Position numbers and translations under genes: made by a program | NCBI GenBank assembly: GCA_030490835.1 | Contig: CM059975.1 | Span: forward strand, 53,559,174 to 53,623,173 | Source of the DNA: Annona cherimola | Taxonomy: Eukaryota; Streptophyta; Magnoliopsida; Magnoliales; Annonaceae | Reading direction: 5' to 3' | Length of the DNA stretch: 64,000 nt | Notes under the pieces: model-generated | What the model was told of the DNA's origin: nothing | What the model saw: only the letters and a program-made list of their open reading frames with translations | Database searches by the model: none | In this document: piece after piece, positions 25,701 through 37,554 of the stretch | Numbering within the stretch: the first letter of the stretch is position 1 | Layout of the letters: every line of letters begins with the position of its first letter

Positions 25701-25781
25701 ATTTGATGGTTCGTGTTTTAACCTTAAAATAAAAAATTATTTCAACGGTAGTTCAAAATTTTAATAATTGAATTTTATTTC
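22745..25781 (+). repeat. Block 4, copy 2: 8 dimers (3037 bp)
   Basis: The first four dimers (22745, 23124, 23503, 23882) match block 4 copy 1. The next are replaced or extended by plain dimers at 24261 and 24646, and the unit ends with ATTAAATT (25025) and ATTTAATT (25403) dimers. It contains a 6-bp duplication at 24350 and a 1-bp loss near 25031. The last A monomer (25403-25593) is chimeric: TTTGTTAGTATTTT in the middle but GATAATTAAA in the tail. Confidence 0.82.
24350..24361 (+). repeat. 6-bp tandem duplication GGGTTG GGGTTG
   Basis: The usual GGGTTGGGCC of monomer A reads GGGTTGGGGTTGGGCC here, making this dimer 385 bp. It is the only copy with this change that I see, so it is a recent private mark and could serve as a unique anchor within the array. 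Confidence 0.9.
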
Positions 25782-28700
25782 ATAATTATTTTGTTAAATT
25801 AATAGATTAAATTAGTTAATCTAAGATAGTTTTTTAATGACAGTAATCAAGATCGTAGACTTTTACTCATGGGTTGGGCCTCAATACATACAAATAATTG
25901 GTTAGTATTTCAAATTAAAAATAAAATTATTTGAACTGTAGTTCAGAATTTTGATAATTAAATTTTTATTTAATAACTATTTTGTAAAAATAATGGATTA
26001 AAAAGTTAATCTAAGATAATTTTAATGACACTAATAAAGATCGTAAACTTTTACCCAAGAGTTGGGCCTCAATACGTCGATTTGATGGTTCGTGTTTTAA
26101 CCTTAAAATAAAAAATTATTTCAACGGTAGTTCAAAATTTTAATAATTGAATTTTATTTCATAATTATTTTGTTAAATTAATAGATTAAATTAGTTAATC
26201 TAAGATAATTTTTTAATGACAGTAATCAAGATCGTAGACCTTTACTCATGGGTTGGGCCTCAATACATACAAATAATTGGTTAGTATTTCAAATTAAAAA
26301 TAAAATTATTTGAACTGTAGTTCAGAATTTTGATAATTAAATTTTTATTTAATAACTATTTTGTAAAATTAATGGATTAAAAAGTTAATCTAAGATAATT
26401 TTAATGACACTAATCAAGATCGTAAACTTGTACCCATGAGTTGGGCCTCAATACGTCGATTTGATCGTTCGTATTTTAACTTTAAAATAAAAAATTATTT
26501 CAACGGTAGTTCAAAATTTTAATAATTGAATTTTATTTAATAATTATTTTGTTAAATTATTAAATTAAATTAGTTAATCTAAGATAATTTTTTAATGACA
26601 GTAATCAAGATCGTAGACCTTTACTCATGGGTTGGGCCTCAATACATACAAATAATTGGTTAGTATTTCAAATTAAAAATAAAATTATTTGAACTGTAGT
26701 TCAGAATTTTGATAATTAAATTTTTATTTAATAACTATTTTGTAAAATTAATGGATTAAAAAGTTAATCTAAGATAATTTTAATGACACTAATCAAGATC
26801 GTAAACTTGTACCCATGAGTTGGGCCTCAATACGTCGATTTGATGGTTCGTATTTTAACTTTAAAATAAAAAATTATTTCAACGGTAGTTCAAAATTTTA
26901 ATAATTGAATTTTATTTAATAATTATTTTGTTAAATTATTAAATTAAATTAGTTAATCTTAGATAATTTTTTAATGACAGTAATCAAGATCGTAGACCTT
27001 TACTCATGGGTTGGGCCTCAATACATACAAATAATTTGTTAGTATTTTAAATTAAAAATAAAATTATTTGAACTGTAGTTCAAAATTTTGAAAATTGAAT
27101 TTTTATTTAATAACTATTTTGTAAAATTAATGGATTAGAAAGTTAATCTAAGATAATTTTAATGACACTAATCAAGATCGTAAACTTTTACTCAAGAGTT
27201 GGGCCTCAATACGTCGATTTGATGGTTCGTGTTTTAACATTAAAATAAAAAATTATTTCAACGGTAGTTCAAAATTTTAATAATTGAATTTTATTTAATA
27301 ATTATTTTGTTAAATTATTAAATTAAATTAGTTAATCTAAGATAATTTTTTAATAACAGTAATCAAGATCGAAGACCTTTACTCATGGGTTGGGCCTCAA
27401 TACATACAAATAATTTGTTAGTATTTTAAATTAAAAATAAAATTATTTGAACTGTAGTTCACAATTTTGAAAATTGAATTTTTATTTAATAACTATTTTG
27501 TAAAATTAATGGATTAGTAAGTTAATCTAAGATAATTTTAATGACACTAATCAAGATCGTAAACTTGTACCCATGAGTTGGGCCTCAATACGTCGATTTG
27601 ATGGTTCGTATTTTAACTTTAAAATAAAAAATTATTTCAACGGTAGTTCAAAATTTTAATAATTGAATTTTATTTAATAATTATTTTGTTAAATTATTTA
27701 ATTAAATTAGTTAATCTAAGATAATTTTTTAATGACAGTAATCAAGATCGTAGACCTTTACTCATGGGTTGGGCCTCAATACATACAAATAATTTGTTAG
27801 TATTTTAAATTAAAAATAAAATTATTTGAACTGTAGTTCAGAATTTTGATAATTAAATTTTTATTTAATAACTATTTTGTAAAATTAATGAATTAAAAAG
27901 TTAATCTAAGATAATTTTAATGACACTAATCAAGATCGTAAACTTGTACCCATGAGTTGGGCCTCAATACGTCGATTTGATGGTTCGTATTTTAACATTA
28001 AAATAAAAAATTATTTCAACGGTAGTTCAAAATTTTAATAATTGAATTTTATTTCATAATTATTTTGTTAAATTAATAGATTAAATTAGTTAATCTAAGA
28101 TAATTTTTTAATGACAATAATCAAGATCGTAGACCTTTACTCATGGGTTGGGCCTCAATACATACAAATAATTGGTTAGTATTTCAAATTAAAGATAAAA
28201 AATTATTTGAACTGTAGTTCAGAATTTTGAAAATTGAATTTTTATTTAATAACTATTTTGTAAAATTAATGGATTAGAAAGTTAATCTAAGATAATTTTA
28301 ATGACACTAATCAAGACCGTAAACTTTTACCCAAGAGTTGGGCCTCAATACGTCGATTTGATGGTTCGTGTTTTAACATTAAAATAAAAAATTATTTCAA
28401 CGGTAGTTCAAATTTTAATAATTGAATTTTATTTAATAATTATTTTGTTAAATTATTAAATTAAATTAGTTAATCTAAGATAATTTTTTAATGACAGTAA
28501 TCAAGATCGTAGACCTTTATTCATGGGTTGGGCCTCAATACATACAAATAATTTGTTAGTATTTTAAATTAAAAATAAAATTATTTGAATTGTAATTCAC
28601 AATTTTGAAAATTGAATTTTTATTTAATAACTATTTTGTAAAATTAATGGATTAGTAAGTTAATCTAAGATAATTTTAATGACACTAATGAAGATCGTAA

Positions 28701-29192
28701 ACTTGTACCCATGAGTTGGGCCTCAATACGTCGATTTGATGGTTCGTATTTTAACTTTAAAATAAAAAATTATTTCAACGGTAGTTCAAAATTTTAATAA
28801 TTGAATTTTATTTCATAATTATTTTGTTAAATTAATAGATTAAATTAGTTAATCCAAGATAATTTTTTAATGACAGTAATCAAGATCGTAGACCTTTACT
28901 CATGGGTTGGGCCTCAATACATACAAATAATTGGTTAGTATTTCAAATTAAAAATAAAATTATTTGAACTGTAGTTCAAAATTTTGATAATTAAATTTTT
29001 ATTTAATAACTATTTTTTAAATTAATGGATTAAAAAGTTAATCTAAGATAATTTTAATGACACTAATCAAGATCGTAAACTTTTACCCAAGAGTTGGGCC
29101 TCAATACGTCGATTTGATGGTTCGTCTTTTAACCTTAAAATAAAAAATTATTTCAACGGTAGTTCAAAATTTTAATAATTGAATTTTATTTA

Positions 29193-29545
29193 ATAATTAT
29201 TTTTCTTAAATTAATGGATTAAATTAGATAATCTAAGATAATTTTTTAGTGACAGTAATCAACATCGTAGACCTTTACTCATGGGTTGGGCCTCAATACA
29301 TACAAATAATTTGTTAGTATTTTAAATTAAAAATAAAATTAATTGAATTTTTATTTAATAACTATTTTGTAAAATTAATGGATTAGTAAGTTAATCTAAG
29401 ATAATTTTAATGACACTAATGAAGATCGTAAACTTGTACCCATGAGTTGGGCCTCAATACGTCGATTTGATGGTTCGTATTTTAACTTTAAAATAAAAAA
29501 TTATTTCAACGGTAGTTCAAAATTTTAATAATTGAATTTTATTTC
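29193..29545 (+). repeat. Shortened dimer: 27-bp deletion in monomer A at about 29341
   Basis: AAAATAAAATTA runs directly into ATTGAATTTTT, removing TTTGAACTG through the following AATTTTG, that is, all of IR2. The dimer is 353 bp, the shortest in the window. It is also the first dimer with the y-class head (ATTTTTCTTAAATTAATGG). Short ATT homology at the junction fits a slippage or end-joining deletion. Confidence 0.88.
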
Positions 29546-29923
29546 ATAATTATTTTGTTAAATTAATAGATTAAATTAGTTAATCCAAGATAATTTTTTA
29601 ATGACAGTAATCAAGATCGTAGACCTTTACTCATGGGTTGGGCCTCAATACATACAAATAATTGGTTAGTATTTCAAATTAAAAATAAAATTATTTGAAC
29701 TGTAGTTCAAAATTTTGATAATTAAATTTTTATTTAATAACTATTTTTTAAATTAATGGATTAAAAAGTTAATCTAAGATAATTTTAATGACACTAATCA
29801 AGATCGTAAACTTTTACCCAAGAGTTGGGCCTCAATACGTCGATTTGATGGTTCGTCTTTTAACCTTAAAATAAAAAATTATTTCAACGGTAGTTCAAAA
29901 TTTTAATAATTGAATTTTATTTA

Positions 29924-30115
29924 ATAATTATTTTTCTTAAATTAATGGATTAAATTAGATAATCTAAGATAATTTTTTAGTGACAGTAATCAACATCGTA
30001 GACCTTTACTCATGGGTTGGGCCTCAATACATACAAATAATTTGTTAGTATTTTAAATTAAAAATAAAATTATTTGAACTGTAGTTCAAAATTTTGTAAG
30101 TTGAATTTTTATTTA
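29924..30115 (+). repeat. Representative y-class monomer A (192 bp)
   Basis: The y class has an extra base in the head (ATTTTTCTTAAATTAATGG in place of ATTTTGTTAAATTAATAG), AGATAATCT in place of AGTTAATCT, TTAGTGACAG or TTAGTGATAG in place of TTAATGACAG, and AATCAACATCG in place of AATCAAGATCG. The last change removes the GATC site found in nearly all other monomers. I count 29 y-class monomers, starting at 29193, 29924, 30304, 33718, 35235 and then frequently up to 59980. None occurs before 29193. Confidence 0.85.
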
Positions 30116-33100
30116 ATAACTATTTTGTAAAATTAATGGATTAGAAAGTTAATCTAAGATAATTTTAATGACAATAATCAAGATCGTAAACTTGTACCCA
30201 TGAGTTGGGCCTCAACACATCGATTTGATGGTTCGTCTTTTAACCTTAAAATAAAAAATTATTTCAACGGTAGTTCAAAATTTTAATAATTGAATTTTAT
30301 TTCATAATTATTTTTCTTAAATTAATGGATTAAATTAGATAATCTAAGATAATTTTTTAGTGACAGTAATCAACATCGTAGACCTTTACTCATGAGTTGG
30401 GCCTCAATACATACAAATAATTGGTTAGTATTTCAAATTAAAAATAAAATTATTTGAACTGTAGTTCAGAATTTTGATAATTAAATTTTTATTTAATAAC
30501 TATTTTGTAAAATTAATGGATTAAAAAGTTAATCTAAGATAATTTTAATGACACTAATCAAGATCGTAAACTTGTACCCATGAGTTGGGCCTCAATATGT
30601 CGATTTGATGGTTCGTGTTTTAACCTTAAAATAAAAAATTATTTCAATGGTAGTTCAAAATTTTAATAATTGAATTTTATTTCATAATTATTTTGTTAAA
30701 TTAATAGATTAAATTAGTTAATCTAAGATAATTTTTTAATGACAGTAATCAAGATCGTAGACTTTTACTCATGGGTTGGGCCTCAATACATACAAATAAT
30801 TGGTTAGTATTTCAAATTAAAAATAAAATTATTTGAACTGTAGTTCAGAATTTTGATAATTAAATTTTTATTTAATAACTATTTTGTAAAAATAATGGAT
30901 TAAAAAGTTAATCTAAGATAATTTTAATTACACTAATCAAGATCGTAAACTTTTACCCAAGAGTTGGGCCTCAATACGTCGATTTGATGGTTCGTGTTTA
31001 AACCTTAAAATAAAAAATTATTTCAACGATAGTTCAAAATTTTAATAATTGAATTTTATTTCATAATTATTTTGTTAAATTAATAGATTAAATTAGTTAA
31101 TCTAAGATAATTTTTTAATGACAGTAATCAAGATCGTAGACCTTTACTCATGGGTTGGGCCTCAATACATACAAATAATTGGTTAGTATTTCAAATTAAA
31201 AATAAAATTATTTGAACTGTAGTTCAGAATTTTGATAATTAAATTTTTATTTAATAACTATTTTGTAAAATTAATGGATTAAAAAGTTAATCTAAGATAA
31301 TTTTAATGACACTAATAGAGATCGTAAACTTGTACCCATGAGTTGGGCCTCAATACGTCGATTTGATGGTTCGTGTTTTAACCTTAAAATAAAAAATTAT
31401 TTCAACGGTAGTTCAAAATTTTAATAATTGAATTTTATTTCATAATTATTTTGTTAAATTAATAGATTAAATTAGTTAATCTAAGATAATTTTTTAATGA
31501 CAGTAATCAAGATCGTAGACCTTTACTCATGGGTTGGGCCTCAATACATACAAATAATTGGTTAGTATTTCAAATTAAAAATAAAATTATTTGAACTGTA
31601 GTTCGGAATTTTGATAATTAAATTTTTATTTAATAACTATTTTGTAAAAATAATGGATTAAAAAGTTAATCTAAGATAATTTTAATGACACTAATCAAGA
31701 GCGTAAACTTTTACCCAAGAGTTGGGCCTCAATACGTCGATTTGATGGTTCGTGTTTTAACCTTAAAATAAAAAATTATTTCAACGGTAGTTCAAAATTT
31801 TAATAATTGAATTTTATTTCATAATTATTTTGTTAAATTAATAGATTAAATTAGTTAATCTAAGATAGTTTTTTAATGACAGTAATCAAGATCGTAGACT
31901 TTTACTCATGGGTTGGGCCTCAATACATACAAATAATTGGTTAGTATTTTAAATTAAAAATAAAATTATTTGAACTGTAGTTCAAAATTTTGAAAATTTA
32001 ATTTTTATTTAATAACTATTTTGTAAAATTAATGGATTAGAAAGTTAATCTAAGATAATTTTAATGACACTAATCAAGATCGTAAACTTGTACCCATGAG
32101 TTGGGCCTCAATACGTCGATTTGATGGTTCGTATTTTAACTTTAAAATAAAAAATTATTTCAATGGTAGTTCAAAATTTTAATAATTGAATTTTAATTCA
32201 TAATTATTTTGTTAAATTAATACATTAAATCAGTTAATCTAAGATAATTTTTTAATGACAGTAATCAAGATCGTAGACCTTTACTCATGGGTTTGGCCTC
32301 AATACATACAAATAATTGGTTAGTATTTCAAATTAAAGATAAAAAATTATTTGAACTGTAGTTCAGAATTTTGAAAATTGAATTTTTATTTAATAACTAT
32401 TTTGTAAAATTAATGGATTAGAAAGTTAATCTAAGATAATTTTAATGACAATAATCAAGATCGTAAATTTGTACCCATGAGTTGGGCCTCAATACGTCGA
32501 TTTGATGGTTCGTATTTTACCTTTAAAATAAAAAATTATTTCAACGGTAGTTCAAAATTTTAATAATTGAATTTTATTTCATAATTATTTTTTTAAATTA
32601 ATAGATTAAATTAGTTAATCTAAGATAATTTTTTAATGACAGTAATCAAGATCGTAGACCTTTACTCATGGGTTGGGCCTCAATACATACAAATAATTGG
32701 TTAGTATTTCAAATTAAAAATAAAATTATTTGAACTGTAGTTCAGAATTTTGATAATTAAATTTTTATTTAATAACTATTTTGTAAAATTAGTGGATTAA
32801 AAAGTTAATCTAAGATAATTTTAATGACACTAATAAAGATCGTAAACTTGTACCCATGAGTTGGGCCTCAATACGTCGATTTGATGGTTCGTGTTTTAAC
32901 CTTAAAATAAAAAATTATTTCAACGGTAGTTCAAAATTTTAACAATTGAATTTTATTTCATAATTATTTTGTTAAATTAATAGATTAAATTAGTTAATCT
33001 AAGATAATTTTTTAATGACAGTAATCAAGATCGTAGACCTTTACTCATGGGTTGGGCCTCAATACATACAAATAATTGGTTAGTATTTCAAATTAAAAAT

Positions 33101-33717
33101 AAAATTATTTGAACTGTAGTTCAGAATTTTGATAATTAAATTTTTATTTAATAACTATTTTGTAAAAATAATGGATTAAAAAGTTAATCTAAGATAATTT
33201 TAATGACACTAATCAAGATCGTAAACTTTTACCCAAGAGTTGGGCCTCAATACGTCGATTTGATGGTTCGTGTTTTAACCTTAAAATAAAAAATTATTTC
33301 AACGGTAGTTCAAAATTTTAATAATTGAATTTTATTTCATAATTATTTTGTTAAATTAATAGATTAAATTAGTTAATCTAAGATAGTTTTTTAATGACAG
33401 TAATCAAGATCGTAGACTTTTACTCATGGGTTGGGCCTCAATACATACAAATAATTGGTTAGTATTTCAAATTAAAAATAAAATTATTTGAACTGTAATT
33501 CAGAATTTTGATAATTAAATTTTTATTTAATAACTATTTTGTAAAATTAATGGATTAGAAAGTTAATCTAAGATAATTTTAATGACAATAATCAAGATCG
33601 TAAACTTGTACCCATGAGTTGGACCTCAACACATCGATTTGATGGTTCGTCTTTTAACCTTAAAATAAAAAATTATTTCAACGGTAGTTCAAAATTTTAA
33701 TAATTGAATTTTATTTA

Positions 33718-35635
33718 ATAATTATTTTTCTTAAATTAATGGATTAAATTAGATAATCTAAGATAATTTTTTTAGTGACAGTAATCAACATCGTAGACCT
33801 TTACTCATGAGTTGGGCCTCAATACATACAAATAATTGGTTAGTATTTCAAATTAAAAATAAAATTATTTGAACTGTAGTTCAGAATTTTGATAATTAAA
33901 TTTTTATTTAATAACTATTTTGTAAAATTAATGGATTAAAAAGTTAATCTAAGATAATTTTAATGACACTAATCAAGATCGTAAACTTGTACCCATGAGT
34001 TGGCCCTCAATACGTCGATTTGATGGTTCGTATTTTAACTTTAAAATAAAAAATTATTTCAACGGTAGTTCAAAATTTTAATAATTGAATTTTATTTCAT
34101 AATTATTTTGTTAAATTAATAGATTAAATTAGTTAATCTAAGATAATTTTTTAATGACAGTAATCAAGATCGTAGACCTTTACTCATGGGTTGGGCCTCA
34201 ATACATACAAATAATTGGTTAGTATTTCAAATTAAAAATAAAATTATTTGAACTGTAGTTCAGAATTTTGATAATTAAATTTTTATTTAATAACTATTTT
34301 TTAAATTAATGGATTAAAAAGTTAATCTAAGATAATTTTAATGACACTAATCAAGATCGTAAACTTTTACCCAAGAGTTGAGCCTCAATACGTCGATTTG
34401 ATGGTTCGTCTTTTAACCTTAAAATAAAAAATTATTTCAACGGTAGTTCAAAATTTTAATAATTGAATTTTATTTAATAATTATTTTGTTAAATTATTAA
34501 ATTAAATTAGTTAATCTTAGATAATTTTTTAATGACAGTAATCAAGATCGTAGACCTTTACTCATGGGTTGGGCCTCAATACATACAAATAATTGGTTAG
34601 TATTTCAAATTAAAAATAAAATTATTTGAACAGTAGTTCAGAATTTTGATAATTAAATTTTTATTTAATAACTATTTTGTAAAATTAATGGATTAAAAAG
34701 TTAATCTAAGATAATTTTAATGACACTAATCAAGATCGTAAACTTGTACCCATGAGTTGGGCCTCAATACGTCGATTTGATGGTTCGTATTTTAACTTTA
34801 AAATAAAAAATTATTTCAACGGTAGTTCAAAATTTTAATAATTGAATTTTATTTCATAATTATTTTGTTAAATTAATAGATTAAATTAGTTAATCTTAGA
34901 TAATTTTTTAATGACAGTAATCAAGATCGTAGACCTTTACTCATGGGTTGGGCCTCAATACATACAAATAATTTGTTAGTATTTTAAATTAAAAATAAAA
35001 TTATTTGAACTGTAGTTCAAAATTTTGTAAGTTGAATTTTTATTTAATAACTATTTTGTAAAATTAATGGATTAGAAAGTTAATCTAAGATAATTTTAAT
35101 GACAATAATCAAGATCGTAAATTTGTACCCATGAGTTGGGCCTCAACACGTCGATTTGATGGTTCGTCTTTTAACCTTAAAATAAAAAATTGTTTCAACG
35201 GTAGTTCAAAATTTTAATAATTGAATTTTATTTAATAATTATTTTTCTTAAATTAATGGATTAAATTAGATAATCTAAGATAATTTTTTAGTGACAGTAA
35301 TCAACATCGTAGACCTTTACTCATGGGTTGGGCCTCAATACATACAAATAATTGGTTAGTATTTCAAATTAAAAATAAAATTATTTGAACTGTAGTTCAG
35401 AATTTTGATAATTTAATTTTTATTTAATAACTATTTTTTAAATTTTAATAACTATTTTGTAAAATTAATGGATTAGAAAGTTAATCTAAGATAATTTTAA
35501 TGACAATAATCAAGATCGTAAACTTGTACCCATGAGTTGGGCCTCAACACGTCGATTTGATGGTTCGTCTTTTAACCTTAAAATAAAAAATTATTTCAAC
35601 GGTAGTTCAAAATTTTAATAATTGAATTTTATTTA
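33718..35635 (+). repeat. Block 6: entry into the y-rich half (five dimers)
   Basis: Dimers start at 33718 (y class, with one extra T in TTTTTTTAGTGACAG), 34099, 34477, 34856 and 35235 (y class). The B monomer of the dimer at 33718 is a plain GTATTTTAAC type, while those at 34099 and 34856 have CGTCTTTTAACC. The last dimer is 401 bp and carries the first copy of the 21-bp duplication. From here most dimers belong to families rare or absent in the left part. Confidence 0.75.
35427..35447 (+). repeat. 21-bp duplication at the start of monomer B (marker of the 1919-bp HOR)
   Basis: The start of monomer B is present twice: ATAACTATTTTTTAAATTTTA followed directly by ATAACTATTTTGTAAAATT. The same insertion appears at 37346-37366, 39265-39285, 41184-41204 and 43862-43882, and nowhere else. 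The first four are spaced exactly 1919 bp. The first piece resembles the CTATTTTTTAAATT type of monomer B, so the insertion is a short hybrid of two B types and not a pure copy of the following sequence. Confidence 0.9.
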
Positions 35636-37554
35636 ATAATTATTTTTCTTAAATTAATCGATTAAATTAGATAATCTAAGATAATTTTTTAGTGATAGTA
35701 ATCAACATCGTAGACCTTTACTCATGGGTTGGGCCTCAATACATACAAATAATTGGTTAGTATTTCAAATTAAAAATAAAATTATTTGAACTGTAGTTCA
35801 GAATTTTGATAATTAAATTTTTATTTAATAACTATTTTGTAAAATTAATGGATTAAAAAGTTAATCTAAGATAATTTTAATGACACTAATCAAGATCGTA
35901 AACTTGTACCCATGAGTTGGGCCTCAATACGTCGATTTGATGGATCGTATTTTAACTTTAAAATAAAAAATTATTTCAACGGTAGTTCAAAATTTTAATA
36001 ATTGAATTTTATTTAATAATTATTTTGTTAAATTATTAAATTAAATTAGTTAATCTTAGATAATTTTTTAATGACAGTAATCAAGATCGTAGACCTTTAC
36101 TCATGGGTTGGGCCTCAATACATACAAATAATTTGTTAGTATTTTAAATTAAAAATAAAATTATTTGAACTGTAGTTCAAAATTTTGTAAGTTGAATTTT
36201 TATTTAATAACTATTTTGTAAAATTAATGGATTAGAAAGTTAATCTAAGATAATTTTAATGACAATAATCAAGATCGTAAACTTGTACCCATGAGTTGGG
36301 CCTCAACACGTCGATTTGATGGTTCGTCTTTTAACCTTAAAATAAAAAATTATTTCAACGGTAGTTCAAAATTTTAATAATTGAATTTTATTTAATAATT
36401 ATTTTTCTTAAATTAATGGATTAAATTATATAATCTAAGATAATTTTTTAGTGATAGTAATCAACATCGTAGACCTTTACTCATGGGTTGGGCCTCAATA
36501 CATACAAATAATTGGTTAGTATTTCAAATTAAAAATAAAATTATTTGAACTGTAGTTCAGAATTTTGATAATTAAATTTTTATTTAATAACTATTTTGTA
36601 AAATTAATGGATTAAAAAGTTAATCTAAGATAATTTTAATGACACTAATCAAGATCGTAAACTTGTACCCATGAGTTGGGCCTCAATACGTCGATTTGAT
36701 GGTTCGTATTTTAACTTTAAAATAAAAAATTATTTCAACGGTAGTTCAAAATTTTAATAATTGAATTTTATTTAATAATTATTTTTCTTAAATTAATGGA
36801 TTAAATTAGATAATCTAAGATAATTTTTTAGTGATAGTAATCAACATCGTAGACCTTTACTCATGGGTTGGGCCTCAATACATACAAATAATTGGTTAGT
36901 ATTTCAAATTAAAAATAAAATTATTTGAACTGTAGTTCAGAATTTTGATAATTAAATTTTTATTTAATAACTATTTTGTAAAATTAATGGATTAAAAAGT
37001 TAATCTAAGATAATTTTAATGACACTAATCAAGATCGTAAACTTGTACCCATGAGTTGGGCCTCAATACGTCGATTTGATGGTTCGTATTTTAACTTTAA
37101 AATAAAAAATTATTTCAACGGTAGTTCAAAATTTTAATAATTGAATTTTATTTAATAATTATTTTGTTAAATTATTAAATTAAATTAGTTAATCTTAGAT
37201 AATTTTTTAATGACAGTAATCAAGATCGTAGACCTTTACTCATGGGTTGGGCCTCAATACATACAAATAATTGATTAGTATTTCAAATTAAAAATAAAAT
37301 TATTTGAACTGTAGTTCAGAATTTTGATAATTTAATTTTTATTTAATAACTATTTTTTAAATTTTAATAACTATTTTGTAAAATTAATGGATTAGAAAGT
37401 TAATCTAAGATAATTTTAATGACAATAATCAAGATCGTAAACTTGTACCCATGAGTTGGGCCTCAACACGTCGATTTGATGGTTCGTCTTTTAACCTTAA
37501 AATAAAAAATTATTTCAACGGTAGTTCAAAATTTTAATAATTGAATTTTATTTA
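35636..37554 (+). repeat. Block 7, copy 1 of the 5-dimer HOR (1919 bp)
   Basis: Dimers at 35636 (y, AATCGATT), 36016 (ATTAAATT), 36395 (y, AATGGATT), 36775 (y) and 37155 (ATTAAATT with the 21-bp duplication). The first dimer's B monomer has the rare GATGGATCG (near 35938), repeated at 1919-bp steps. Private changes include ATTATATAATC near 36425 and AATGGATT in place of AATCGATT in the fourth dimer. Confidence 0.92.

Larger units (their letters stand above)
28815..30303 (+). repeat. Tandem duplication of two dimers, one copy shortened
   Basis: 28815-29545 and 29546-30303 are copies of the same two-dimer segment. Both carry TTAATCCAAG, a B monomer with CTATTTTTTAAATT, and a y-class A monomer. 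Both are also preceded by a B monomer with CACTAATGAAGATCG. The spacing of that mark is 731 bp instead of 758 because the first copy has lost 27 bp in its y-class A monomer. The full-length second copy shows what was lost. Confidence 0.85.
25782..33717 (+). repeat. Block 5: mosaic region with no single HOR period
   Basis: Twenty-one dimers (starts 25782 to 33339) mix types that are ordered elsewhere: GATAGTT (25782, 31821, 33339), ATTAAATT, ATTTAATT, ATACATTAAATC (32200) and the first y-class monomers (29193, 29924, 30304). It also contains the first GACCGT B monomer (near 28315), the first B monomers with CTATTTTTTAAATTAATGG, and a local 2-dimer duplication (28815-30303). It looks like the boundary where the left-hand and right-hand families were shuffled. 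Confidence 0.75.

Noticed and set aside
35427..35447. Insertion sequence or transposon footprint with target duplication
   Set aside because: The extra 21 bp are homologous to the start of monomer B itself, so this is internal satellite duplication and not foreign DNA.
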